DNA of 6,169 nucleotides from Planctomycetales bacterium (GTDB taxonomy: Bacteria; Planctomycetota; Planctomycetia; Isosphaerales; Isosphaeraceae): the NCBI GenBank assembly GCA_027451455.1, contig DAIDJI010000355.1, positions 1 to 6,169 on the forward strand. The letters run 5' to 3'. The notes beneath the pieces were generated by a model. That model saw only the letters and a list, made by a program, of their open reading frames with translations. It searched no databases and had not been told where the DNA came from. Shown piece by piece: positions 1-6,169 of the stretch; the stretch's first letter is position 1, and every line of letters starts with the position of its first letter. A program made the translations under genes and the position numbers.

Positions 1-415
1 AGCGATAGAGGATGTTACCGACGCGGAGATAGTCACCATCGGACAGCGGAGTCTGTCTCGCCGGAGTATCGTTGACAAACGTCCCGTTCGTGCTCTCCAG
101 ATCGGTGACGATGTAGCCGTCAATATCGAGATCGATTCGGGCGTGCCGGCGCGAGACCGAGCTGTCAGCAACGGTGATGTCGCAGTCGTCGCCACGACCC
201 AGAACAATCATCTCGCGTTCGAGTTGGTGCCGTGTCCCCATGGCGAGACCGGTTGGATAGATGTGAACCAGGCAGGCATTCCGGCATGTCCGCGAGAGGG
301 GACGCTTTAGCTCCACTTGCTGGGTGACCGGCTGGATGCGCACGGGACGAGCCTCCGGGAATCCGACCGGTCCAGCCGCACCCAACGGCCGCCCGACCGG
401 GACGGTATTGTCCAT
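1..415 (-). CDS. FHA-domain signalling protein, N-terminal part (runs off the left edge)
   Basis: This gene is read by direct translation; it has no stop in the window, and 138 codons are visible. FHA domains bind phosphothreonine peptides, so the likely role is a cytoplasmic reader of the neighbouring kinase. The FHA core lies at about residues 70-135: LGRGDDCDITV (72-82) gives the GR motif, SVSRRHARI (86-94) the phosphopeptide-binding Ser and the structural His, and DLESTNGTFVN (105-115) the second binding loop. All key FHA residues are present. A 45-residue Pro/Arg/Val-rich lead and the block ACLVHIYPTG (47-56) precede it. From memory, this block heads planctomycete FHA-GGDEF diguanylate cyclases, so a GGDEF domain may follow outside the window; that is inference. 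The ATG at 415 is preferred because AGGA sits 5 bases upstream and it follows the kinase stop by 12 bases. A downstream ATG (residue 59) would cut off the conserved block. Confidence 0.9.
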   Translation of the reverse strand, partial: MDNTVPVGRPLGAAGPVGFPEARPVRIQPVTQQVELKRPLSRTCRNACLVHIYPTGLAMGTRHQLEREMIVLGRGDDCDITVADSSVSRRHARIDLDIDGYIVTDLESTNGTFVNDTPARQTPLSDGDYLRVGNILYR

Positions 416-420
416 CCAAA

Positions 421-424
421 TCCT
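421..424 (-). promoter_or_regulatory. Ribosome binding site of the FHA gene
   Basis: AGGA on the minus strand lies 5 bases before the ATG at 415. It falls inside the 12-base gap after the kinase TGA (430-428), so no separate promoter fits there and the gene is probably translated from the kinase transcript. Confidence 0.6.
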
Positions 425-427
425 AGG

Positions 428-3385
428 TCATGGCGCCGCAGTCTGGCCGGTCCCCGCGCGAAGCTCGGCCATCCGGCGCGCGAACCGAGGATCCGTGCGA
501 AGGACCGCCAGATCGGGGTCGCGGTCGGCCTGGAGTCCCTCGCCGCGGTCCCAGGCTCGCCCGAGGAGTTCGAGGGCCTGGTCGATCGCCCTCGGTGCCC
601 GGTTGGCGGCGGCGGCCCGAGCCGCAACACAGGCCGCCGCGTAGAGGGTCGGTCCCGAGCCGGGTTCACGCTCCAGGCAGGCGTTGATGTCGCGCGTCGC
701 CCGATCCCATTGACCGAGCCGGGCCAGAACCACCGCGCGATAGCGACGGGCCTCGGCGAAGCCCGGACTCGTTGCCAGCGCCTGGTCGAAGTAGCGGAGT
801 GCCACTTGTGGATCATCCCCACTCATTGCCAGCATCGCACGGCCGTAGAGAGCCTGCGGATGCCCCGGCTCGCGGGTCAGGATCTCATCGAACGCGGCCC
901 GGGCCCGATCCGGACGCCGCCCAGCCACCGCGAAGCCGTAGGTCCAGGCGAGCCGGTTCCGCGAGGGATCGGAAAGGGGCACCCTATCGAGGGCGAGCGC
1001 GAAGACCTTGTCGGCCTCCTCGTGCCGGCCCAGTCCCTCCAGTGCCAGCCCCCGGCCAGCGACAATCGCCGCGTCGGGTCCGTTGACGAGTGTCAGGGCG
1101 TGATCGAAATCTTCCAGCGCCTCGGCGTATCGCCGCAGTTCAACCCGGGCGAGCCCCCGGTTCGCCATCGCCGCGGCGAAGTCCGGATCACGCGCCAGTG
1201 CGGCGGTGTAATCGCGGATCGCATCATCCTTCAGCCCCATTCGGTCCAGAACACAGCCGCGATTAAAATAACCCCAGGAATGTTCAGGCCGGAGTCCGAT
1301 ACAGACACTGAAGTCGGCCACCGCCTGAGGCATCTCTCCCAGTTGCATCCGGCAAATGCCGCGCTGGAGCGCCGACCAGTAATGCCGGGGCTGGATCGCC
1401 AGGGCCTGGTCCAGTTCGGCCACGGAGCGCCGGTAGGCGGCTGGATCGCCGTGCCTCGCGATCGAAATCGCCAGCAGGTAATGATCGCGGCCGCCCGCCG
1501 CCGGAATCGTCTCGGCCCGATGGAGCGCCTCGGTCGAGCCAGCGCGGTCACCGAGGCGGCGGAGATAGTCGGCTCGATCGAGCCAGAGGGCGCGCGAGGG
1601 GAGCAGACCAGGGGTCGCCTCAGCCTCATTGAGAAGCTTCAGGGCCGATTCGAGCGTCCGGCGGTCGTCGGGCGATCGGCGGACTCGCGCGCCGGCCAGG
1701 AGTAGCAACAATTCGCGACGATCCTCGGCAAGCTGCCGGCGATCGTCGGGCGAGAGCCGGGCCCAGTCGGGATGCGCGGTGAGCCCCTGGCCTCCGGGCG
1801 TTCGGTAGAGGTCGAGTGTCCGTTCGCAGACGGCGATCCCCTGGCCCAGGTGATCCTGCCGGCCGAGTACGGTGTTCACCAGGCAGAGAGCCTCCACGGC
1901 ACCGGCGTCATGGGCACGCTTCCGCTCGAGGGCCTGGGCCGCCGCCAGCCGATCGCCGGTCTCGGCCAGGTGCGTCCGCGTCGTCAACAGGGTCGCAACC
2001 ACCAGCAGCAGTGCCGCCGTCACGCCCGCAAAAACCGGCCCGGCGGTCAGGAGCCGCGGGTGCCTCCGGAAGAACTTGCGCGCCCGGTCGACCCGGCTCA
2101 ACTCCGGGGCGAATCGGAGGGGACGGTCGTCGAGGAACCGGCGGAGATCCTCGGCCAGATGGTCTCCCTGCTGATATCGGCGGGTGGGGTCGGGGTCGAG
2201 GCACTTGCGCGTAATCGACTCCAGGCTCCACGGGACGTCCCGGCGAATCCCGCGCAGCGAGGGCGCCTGCTTGCTCCGCTCGATCGCCATCGTCTCAAGT
2301 TGCGTGGCCTGGGCCGAATAGCTCCCGCCCTGCTCAAAAAGACGATCCCCGGTGATCATCTCGGCCAGAACCAGACCGAGCGAGTAAAGATCCGAACGCC
2401 GATCGACGGCCCGGATCGCCTCGGGGGTCCGGTGCAACAGTGCGGCGAGATGCTCGGGCGCAGCATAGGCGACCGTTCCGCCGAGGATCGCCTCGCCCTC
2501 CTCGCTGGCGGCCTCCTGGGCCACGTTAAAGTCAAGCAACAGCGGCTGCCCCTCGGCGCTGATCAGGATGTTCGAGGGCTTGATGTCGCGGTGGAGAACG
2601 CCCCGCTGGTGAGCGTGATGCAGCCCATCGGCGAGTTGGGCGATGATCCAGGCGACGGCCTTCTCGTAGGACATCCCGCGCCAGAGGCGAAGCGGGGTGA
2701 TCGCGGTGCCATGAGTCCGGTCGTCGATCGGGGCGCCGACGGACTCGACGGCCTCGGCCACCTGCTCGCCGTGGAGAGGCCGGAGATTGCCATCCCAGAG
2801 CCATTCCAGGAGCCCGGCGAGCGTCACGCCTCCGAAATACGGCATGCAAACGGCACGGATGCCAGCGCTGGCATCCTCATGAACGGAGAAGATCGGGACG
2901 ATGTTGGTGTGCTGAAGTCGGGCGAGGGTCTGGGGCTCGGTCCCCTCGGCCGCGGAGACCTTCAGGACGACGGCGCGGCCGGCAAGGTCACATTGCTCGG
3001 CCAGGTAGACGCAGGCAAATGCGCCGCGGCCGAGCGGATGGCGGAGCCGGAACCCGAATAGCTCATCCCCATCGGCGAACGACGGAAGCATGCGATCGCG
3101 GTCACGTCGGCGGACGTTCATCGTCCGAGAGGCGGGACGGTGCCGCAGGACCGTGCTCGGCGCCTGAGTATCCGGATCATCGTCGGCTTGCCCAGCGTCG
3201 ACCCAGGCCGGCCCGAGTAGACGACCGCGGACGACCGTGGCATCGTCCATGATGGGGGCCCTATCCCGGCCATTTTCCCCGGCAGAGGAACCTTCGTGGG
3301 CTGTTCCCGGCCCGGAAGCGGGCGTGGAGGGACGGAACCTCACCGTCTGGAGAGTACCGGGCTCCTCGCCGCTGGTTTCTGTCAT
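428..3385 (-). CDS. Transmembrane Ser/Thr protein kinase with C-terminal TPR array
   Basis: A 985-residue Hanks-type kinase that would phosphorylate Ser/Thr of partner proteins at the inner membrane. The kinase domain spans about residues 112-417: glycine loop LGRGAFACVYLA (118-129), ATP-binding Lys142 in AVVLK, hinge CMPYFGG (180-186), catalytic HRDIKPSN (265-272, Asp267, Asn272), metal-binding DFN (285-287) in place of DFG, APE (309-311) and helix-F Asp332. An insertion of about 40 residues (193-236) follows the hinge. The Arg-rich segment 432-444 precedes one hydrophobic span (447-467), so the kinase should be cytoplasmic and the C-terminal half extracytoplasmic. Residues 637-910 hold about seven or eight TPR units, the clearest at 670-702, 704-736, 737-768, 844-876 and 878-910. 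The tail DPDLAVLRTDPRF (957-969) is typical of the end of such arrays. The N-terminal 110 residues look disordered. The start at 3385 is supported by a strong Shine-Dalgarno and an ATGA overlap with the surface-protein gene. The substrate is unknown. Confidence 0.95.
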   Translation of the reverse strand: MTETSGEEPGTLQTVRFRPSTPASGPGTAHEGSSAGENGRDRAPIMDDATVVRGRLLGPAWVDAGQADDDPDTQAPSTVLRHRPASRTMNVRRRDRDRMLPSFADGDELFGFRLRHPLGRGAFACVYLAEQCDLAGRAVVLKVSAAEGTEPQTLARLQHTNIVPIFSVHEDASAGIRAVCMPYFGGVTLAGLLEWLWDGNLRPLHGEQVAEAVESVGAPIDDRTHGTAITPLRLWRGMSYEKAVAWIIAQLADGLHHAHQRGVLHRDIKPSNILISAEGQPLLLDFNVAQEAASEEGEAILGGTVAYAAPEHLAALLHRTPEAIRAVDRRSDLYSLGLVLAEMITGDRLFEQGGSYSAQATQLETMAIERSKQAPSLRGIRRDVPWSLESITRKCLDPDPTRRYQQGDHLAEDLRRFLDDRPLRFAPELSRVDRARKFFRRHPRLLTAGPVFAGVTAALLLVVATLLTTRTHLAETGDRLAAAQALERKRAHDAGAVEALCLVNTVLGRQDHLGQGIAVCERTLDLYRTPGGQGLTAHPDWARLSPDDRRQLAEDRRELLLLLAGARVRRSPDDRRTLESALKLLNEAEATPGLLPSRALWLDRADYLRRLGDRAGSTEALHRAETIPAAGGRDHYLLAISIARHGDPAAYRRSVAELDQALAIQPRHYWSALQRGICRMQLGEMPQAVADFSVCIGLRPEHSWGYFNRGCVLDRMGLKDDAIRDYTAALARDPDFAAAMANRGLARVELRRYAEALEDFDHALTLVNGPDAAIVAGRGLALEGLGRHEEADKVFALALDRVPLSDPSRNRLAWTYGFAVAGRRPDRARAAFDEILTREPGHPQALYGRAMLAMSGDDPQVALRYFDQALATSPGFAEARRYRAVVLARLGQWDRATRDINACLEREPGSGPTLYAAACVAARAAAANRAPRAIDQALELLGRAWDRGEGLQADRDPDLAVLRTDPRFARRMAELRAGTGQTAAP
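3382..3385 (-). other. ATGA stop/start overlap (translational coupling)
   Basis: The kinase ATG (3385-3383) and the surface-protein TGA (3384-3382) share the minus-strand ATGA. Four-base overlaps of this kind are normal in operons and usually couple translation of the second gene to the first. Confidence 0.85.
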
Positions 3386-6036
3386 CTTTCGTCCCTCCTG
3401 AACGCAGGCGCCCGACGCGCCGGTCCTCGCATCGGCCCATGCCCAATGTCGCGGCGGACGATCCCTCGGAACCGGGCATACGCCCCGGCCACGATCGCGG
3501 CGAAGGTCATCAGCGCGACCCGGACCCGATCGATCGACGGCGATCCCGGCGGCTTCTCGTCTGACGCGGGGCCAGAGGCAACCGAGTTCGAGACAACGAC
3601 GGCCGATGCCACCGAGGCGGGGGTCGGCGAGGGTAAGGTCACACCGGCCCGGGCCGGCCGCATCGGCGCGGGTAAGTCGGGGACGACCGCCTCAGCGACG
3701 GGCGGAGGCGCCATCCAGGGGTGGTCGGAGCCGGTCGCCGCGATCAGGGTGCTCCATTCGGTGACCACGGCTGGTGCGTCGGCCGCCACACCCATCGCTA
3801 CGACCTCAAGGTCCCCTGCGGGCAGAGGCGGGTCGTCGCCCGGCGCGATCAACTGGAGCGAGGTCCCCAGGACGATCAGGCTCGTCGCCATCGCGGGCGA
3901 ACCACCCGATGTACCAAACTGGGCGAGCATCGTGGCCGAAGGACCCGCTCCCTCGGGAGCCGTCACTCCACCAACCGGGCTCGCCGCCAGAGCTGAGACC
4001 GACGTCGAAACCGGCCCGTAGTAACCCGAGAGACCCGACGAAGCCGAGGGGATCGCCAGCGCCAGTCCCGTCGAGGTCGCTCCCGACGGATTGGTCACGC
4101 TCTCCACCATCGATCCGGTCGGCGAGGGCCCCGCGACCGAGAGCCCGCTCGGTTCGGTCGTCGCCGTTGGCTCAGGCCCATAGGGCGGATCCACCGTCGG
4201 GGGCGGCGGCAGCACGATCGGAGGCGGGGTTGGCGTGGGTGACGTTGGAGTCGAGCTCGGCGTCGGCGATGGAGAGACCGCCAGCTCGATCGCCATCGCC
4301 GGCGCCGGACCTGCGACCAGCGGCGGCGCGTTGTCGTTCTGCGTCGCCATCGAAATCGTGAGCTGATACGAGACCCCTGGCGCCTCTGTCGAGGTCCATC
4401 CCCCGACCACCAGAAAATAAGTGCCCGGCGCCAGCTCAGAGGCGAGCACGCCACCCGAACTGCTGGACGGAACGAGCTGGCCCGAGGCATCTTCGAGCGC
4501 GAGGGTGAAACCGCCGGACGAGCCTGATCCCACGATCGTGAAGTTATACGTCCGATCGAGGAGGATCTGGAACGCGTAAACATCGGTCGTGTCGTGCGGG
4601 GCCTGGGCGGGGGCCTGGCTGAAATTGCGGTTGAGGGTCACATCGGAAACCAGCTCGTCTGGGAAGAGTGGCCCGAGGTTCTGCGCCTGGACGAGGGTGT
4701 CGTTCGGCTCCTGGTCGTTGTAAAGGAGCGGGTTCCCGCCGACACCGCGAGGGGGAGCGTTGACGGTGAAGGGAACGACGTAGTCGCCACTCGGGTCGTT
4801 GGCGACGAGCGGGTTGCCGCCGAGATCGGCGAGCCCGCTCGGGCCCGAGAGATGGAGCTGGTACGAGCCGTCCGGCAGCGCGTTGAGCATCTGGAACGTT
4901 GCCTGGTTGGTCGCGGCGTCGTACGAGACAAAGCGGGGGACGTAGTCGATCCCGCCAGTCCCGGCGATGTAGACAGCCGGAACCGTGGCGTAGGCAGTCA
5001 GCGTGCTGTTCAACGCCGTGGCCTGAAACGACTGGAAGGCGATCTGCGCCAGGTTCATCGGCTGGTCGAAGCTCACCGTAAACTGCTCCGGCGGGGCGCC
5101 AAGCGTCGCTCCTGGGGCGATGCTGGTCGAGACGACATGTGGAGGCGCCGGAGCCGGCTGGACGAGCAGGTTCAGCACATAGGCCCCCATGTCGGGAACG
5201 CCGGAGTACCCGTTCTGCGCGCTACCGGGGATATTGGGATCGTAGAGCCCGTAGCTGGGATAGGGAACCGATGGTGGATTCGCGGGGATCACCGCCGGAT
5301 CCTGGGTCGGGTCGTAAAATTGGCCTTCGAGAGGCGAAGGCGTGTTGGCGGCGTCGGCGACGGCGATGTAGTAGTCGCCGGCCGTCAGGCCGACCTCGAG
5401 GAGCGGGTCGCTGTAGAGCGGCCTGGAAAAGCCGTCGGTTGTCGTCGCGGGATCGTAGCTGTTCAGGTCGCCCGCGACAAAAACCAGGGCCCCGGTGCTG
5501 GGGTCGAGCTTGAAGAGGCTCAGCCCGGCCTGGAGCGGCGAGCCGATCCGTCCGGCGAAGACCTGGGCGATGAACGAGCTCTGACCAGGCCCGACAACCG
5601 TGAAATGGTAGAGATTGACCTGGTTGGCTGGGTTGCCAGCCGTGTCAGGCCCCGGATCGTTGCCGATAGCGCCGGTGACCTGGACAAGCCCGGCGGTGCT
5701 CAGGTTTCCGAGCGGGAGGGCCGTCTGCGCGGTGTCGGCCTCGGTCGTGATGCCCGCCGCCTGGCCCTCGATCCCGGTGACCGCAAACGGGATCTTCACG
5801 ATCTGCCCCCCGGGATTCGCGGTGTTCGCGCCCAGAGGATTTCCTTGATAATCGGCAAGGGCGGAGGCGGAGGCGCCCCCCTGACCGTCGAGAATGACTT
5901 CGTAGGAACCGGGGAGGAGCGGCGAGGAAGGGAAGAGTTGCAATTGATCGAGGCCACGGTAGGTCGGCCCGTCGCCGCCGGAAGGCGTTGGGGCCACCAC
6001 GACCGGCGAGAAGTTGACGGAGGCCAGCGAGATCAT
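3382..6036 (-). CDS. Surface protein with PPC and Ig-like domains and C-terminal membrane anchor; 5' end probably missing
   Basis: 884 residues are readable. Residues 31-90 look like the second half of an Ig-like (Big_5 type) domain. Residues 96-230 form a PPC-like beta domain (NLYHFTV at 141-147, LTAGDYYIAVADA at 217-229). Residues 299-425 are a complete Ig-like domain (VVSTSIAPG start, VSFDQPM at 321-327, YVVPFTV at 419-425). Residues 442-562 are a second PPC domain with the hallmark QEPNDT (442-447) and LAPGTYFLVVGG (535-546). A Pro/Ser/Thr-rich stalk (588-632) and a Ser/Ala/Gly-rich stretch follow. A hydrophobic helix (about 838-854) and an Arg-rich tail then anchor the protein with its bulk outside the cytoplasm. 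LPDGSYQLHLSG (388-398) with LADLGGNPL (402-410) parallels LPGSYEVILDG (41-51) with LADYQGNPL (60-68). The ATG at 6036 is probably not the native start: no Shine-Dalgarno, no signal peptide and a mid-domain beginning, with an in-frame TAG at 6054-6052. No catalytic domain is visible; binding or adhesion is the likely role. Confidence 0.85.
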   Translation of the reverse strand: MISLASVNFSPVVVAPTPSGGDGPTYRGLDQLQLFPSSPLLPGSYEVILDGQGGASASALADYQGNPLGANTANPGGQIVKIPFAVTGIEGQAAGITTEADTAQTALPLGNLSTAGLVQVTGAIGNDPGPDTAGNPANQVNLYHFTVVGPGQSSFIAQVFAGRIGSPLQAGLSLFKLDPSTGALVFVAGDLNSYDPATTTDGFSRPLYSDPLLEVGLTAGDYYIAVADAANTPSPLEGQFYDPTQDPAVIPANPPSVPYPSYGLYDPNIPGSAQNGYSGVPDMGAYVLNLLVQPAPAPPHVVSTSIAPGATLGAPPEQFTVSFDQPMNLAQIAFQSFQATALNSTLTAYATVPAVYIAGTGGIDYVPRFVSYDAATNQATFQMLNALPDGSYQLHLSGPSGLADLGGNPLVANDPSGDYVVPFTVNAPPRGVGGNPLLYNDQEPNDTLVQAQNLGPLFPDELVSDVTLNRNFSQAPAQAPHDTTDVYAFQILLDRTYNFTIVGSGSSGGFTLALEDASGQLVPSSSSGGVLASELAPGTYFLVVGGWTSTEAPGVSYQLTISMATQNDNAPPLVAGPAPAMAIELAVSPSPTPSSTPTSPTPTPPPIVLPPPPTVDPPYGPEPTATTEPSGLSVAGPSPTGSMVESVTNPSGATSTGLALAIPSASSGLSGYYGPVSTSVSALAASPVGGVTAPEGAGPSATMLAQFGTSGGSPAMATSLIVLGTSLQLIAPGDDPPLPAGDLEVVAMGVAADAPAVVTEWSTLIAATGSDHPWMAPPPVAEAVVPDLPAPMRPARAGVTLPSPTPASVASAVVVSNSVASGPASDEKPPGSPSIDRVRVALMTFAAIVAGAYARFRGIVRRDIGHGPMRGPARRAPAFRRDER
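3394..3399 (-). promoter_or_regulatory. Strong Shine-Dalgarno of the kinase gene
   Basis: AGGAGG on the minus strand, inside the last codons of the surface-protein gene, lies 8 bases before the kinase ATG at 3385. It decides that start over later in-frame Met codons such as residues 46 and 89. Confidence 0.85.
4198..4275 (-). repeat. Pro/Ser/Thr low-complexity stalk within the surface protein
   Basis: Residues 588-613 of the surface protein consist almost only of Pro, Ser and Thr, starting SPSPTPSSTPTSPTPTPPP and ending in a proline run. Such stretches act as stiff, often glycosylated spacers between surface domains and an anchor. It is low complexity rather than an exact DNA tandem repeat. 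Confidence 0.75.
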
Positions 6037-6041
6037 CCCGT

Positions 6042-6169
6042 AATCGGCAGGCTAAGGCCATCATCGCGAAGGTCATTCTGACCGCAAAGGCCCGCCTCGC
6101 CGCCAAAGCGGCGCGCGAGACCGTGCTCCGCAGGGGCGCATTCGAGGGCCTTACGCTTCCCGGCAAGCT
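6042..6169 (+). CDS. gyrB: Internal fragment of a type II topoisomerase B subunit (GyrB/ParE), broken at its 5' side and open at the right edge
   Basis: Direct plus-strand translation from 6042 gives 43 residues beginning NRQAKAIIAKVILTAKARLA and ending RRGAFEGLTLPGKL. This matches the well-conserved GyrB/ParE segment just before the TOPRIM domain, where E. coli GyrB has NPTDAKIVVGK, AARAREAARRARE and RRKGALDLAGLPGKLADC, at about residue 375-420 of 804. In this family the B subunit carries the ATPase that drives DNA supercoiling or decatenation. The frame is closed on the left by TGA at 6015-6017, and nothing upstream resembles the ATPase or transducer domains, so about 370 N-terminal residues are absent. 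The match starts only about 5 bases beyond the start of the opposed surface-protein reading frame. GyrB versus ParE cannot be settled from 43 residues. From memory, the form with ETVLRRGAFEGLTLPGKL recalls Patescibacteria more than planctomycetes; that is a weak inference. Confidence 0.75.

Noticed and set aside
416..427. Possible terminator between the kinase and FHA genes
   Set aside because: The gap is only 12 bases and holds the FHA ribosome binding site; there is no hairpin with a T run.
317..1705. Plus-strand open frame of 462 codons opposite the TPR region
   Set aside because: It is antisense to the clear TPR-coding sequence, has no domain-like pattern, and long antisense frames are common at this GC content.
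1772..3061. Plus-strand open frame of 429 codons opposite the kinase domain
   Set aside because: It mirrors the catalytic motifs on the other strand, its composition is rich in Gly/Arg/Asp without motifs, and no ribosome binding site stands out.
4594..6081. Plus-strand open frame of 495 codons opposite the PPC/Ig-like region
   Set aside because: It is a shadow of the surface-protein gene. It also crosses the 6040 junction in a different frame from the GyrB match, so it does not encode that fragment.
5645..6166. Minus-strand open frame starting with TTG near the right edge, considered as a missing N-terminus of the surface protein
   Set aside because: It lies in another frame, is Arg-rich and motif-free, and its upstream part is antisense to the GyrB fragment. 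A simple frameshift does not restore a signal peptide or the missing half domain.
6033..6167. Minus-strand frame ending in TGA that overlaps the ATG at 6036 as ATGA, as if another operon gene lay upstream
   Set aside because: The 44 residues show no recognisable domain and are antisense to a convincing GyrB segment, so the ATGA is probably a coincidence.

Overview
This GC-rich window carries a tightly packed set of genes, all read on the minus strand, that looks planctomycete in origin, most likely Isosphaeraceae or a relative. The reasons are a membrane Ser/Thr kinase fused to a long TPR array, the particular hinge and activation-loop wording of that kinase, an FHA protein with a CLVHIYPTG-type lead-in, and a surface protein built from pre-peptidase C-terminal (PPC) and Ig-like modules. 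The taxonomic call is an inference from remembered family resemblance, not from a search.

In transcription order (high to low coordinates) the minus-strand genes are as follows. First, at 6036-3382, is a large extracytoplasmic protein with PPC and Ig-like domains, a Pro/Ser/Thr-rich stalk and a C-terminal membrane anchor. Second, at 3385-428, is a 985-residue Ser/Thr protein kinase with a single membrane span and a C-terminal TPR domain; its ATG overlaps the previous stop as ATGA and has a strong Shine-Dalgarno. Third, at 415 and running off the left edge, is an FHA-domain protein starting 12 bases after the kinase stop. The three probably form one operon. They read as a signalling unit: a surface protein, a kinase whose TPR domain would face the same side of the membrane as that protein, and a phosphothreonine-reading FHA protein as cytoplasmic output. 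In related planctomycete proteins the same FHA lead-in often precedes a GGDEF domain, but that part would lie outside this window.

The right end does not fit. From about 6042 to 6169 the plus strand encodes an internal piece of a type II topoisomerase B subunit (GyrB/ParE), lacking its first roughly 370 residues. Exactly there, the minus-strand surface protein begins in the middle of an Ig-like domain, without signal peptide or ribosome binding site. Two genes broken at the same point indicate a junction near 6036-6044, either an assembly chimera or a real rearrangement. There is no gene-free stretch longer than 300 bases, and I saw no RNA gene, CRISPR array, insertion sequence or convincing terminator.
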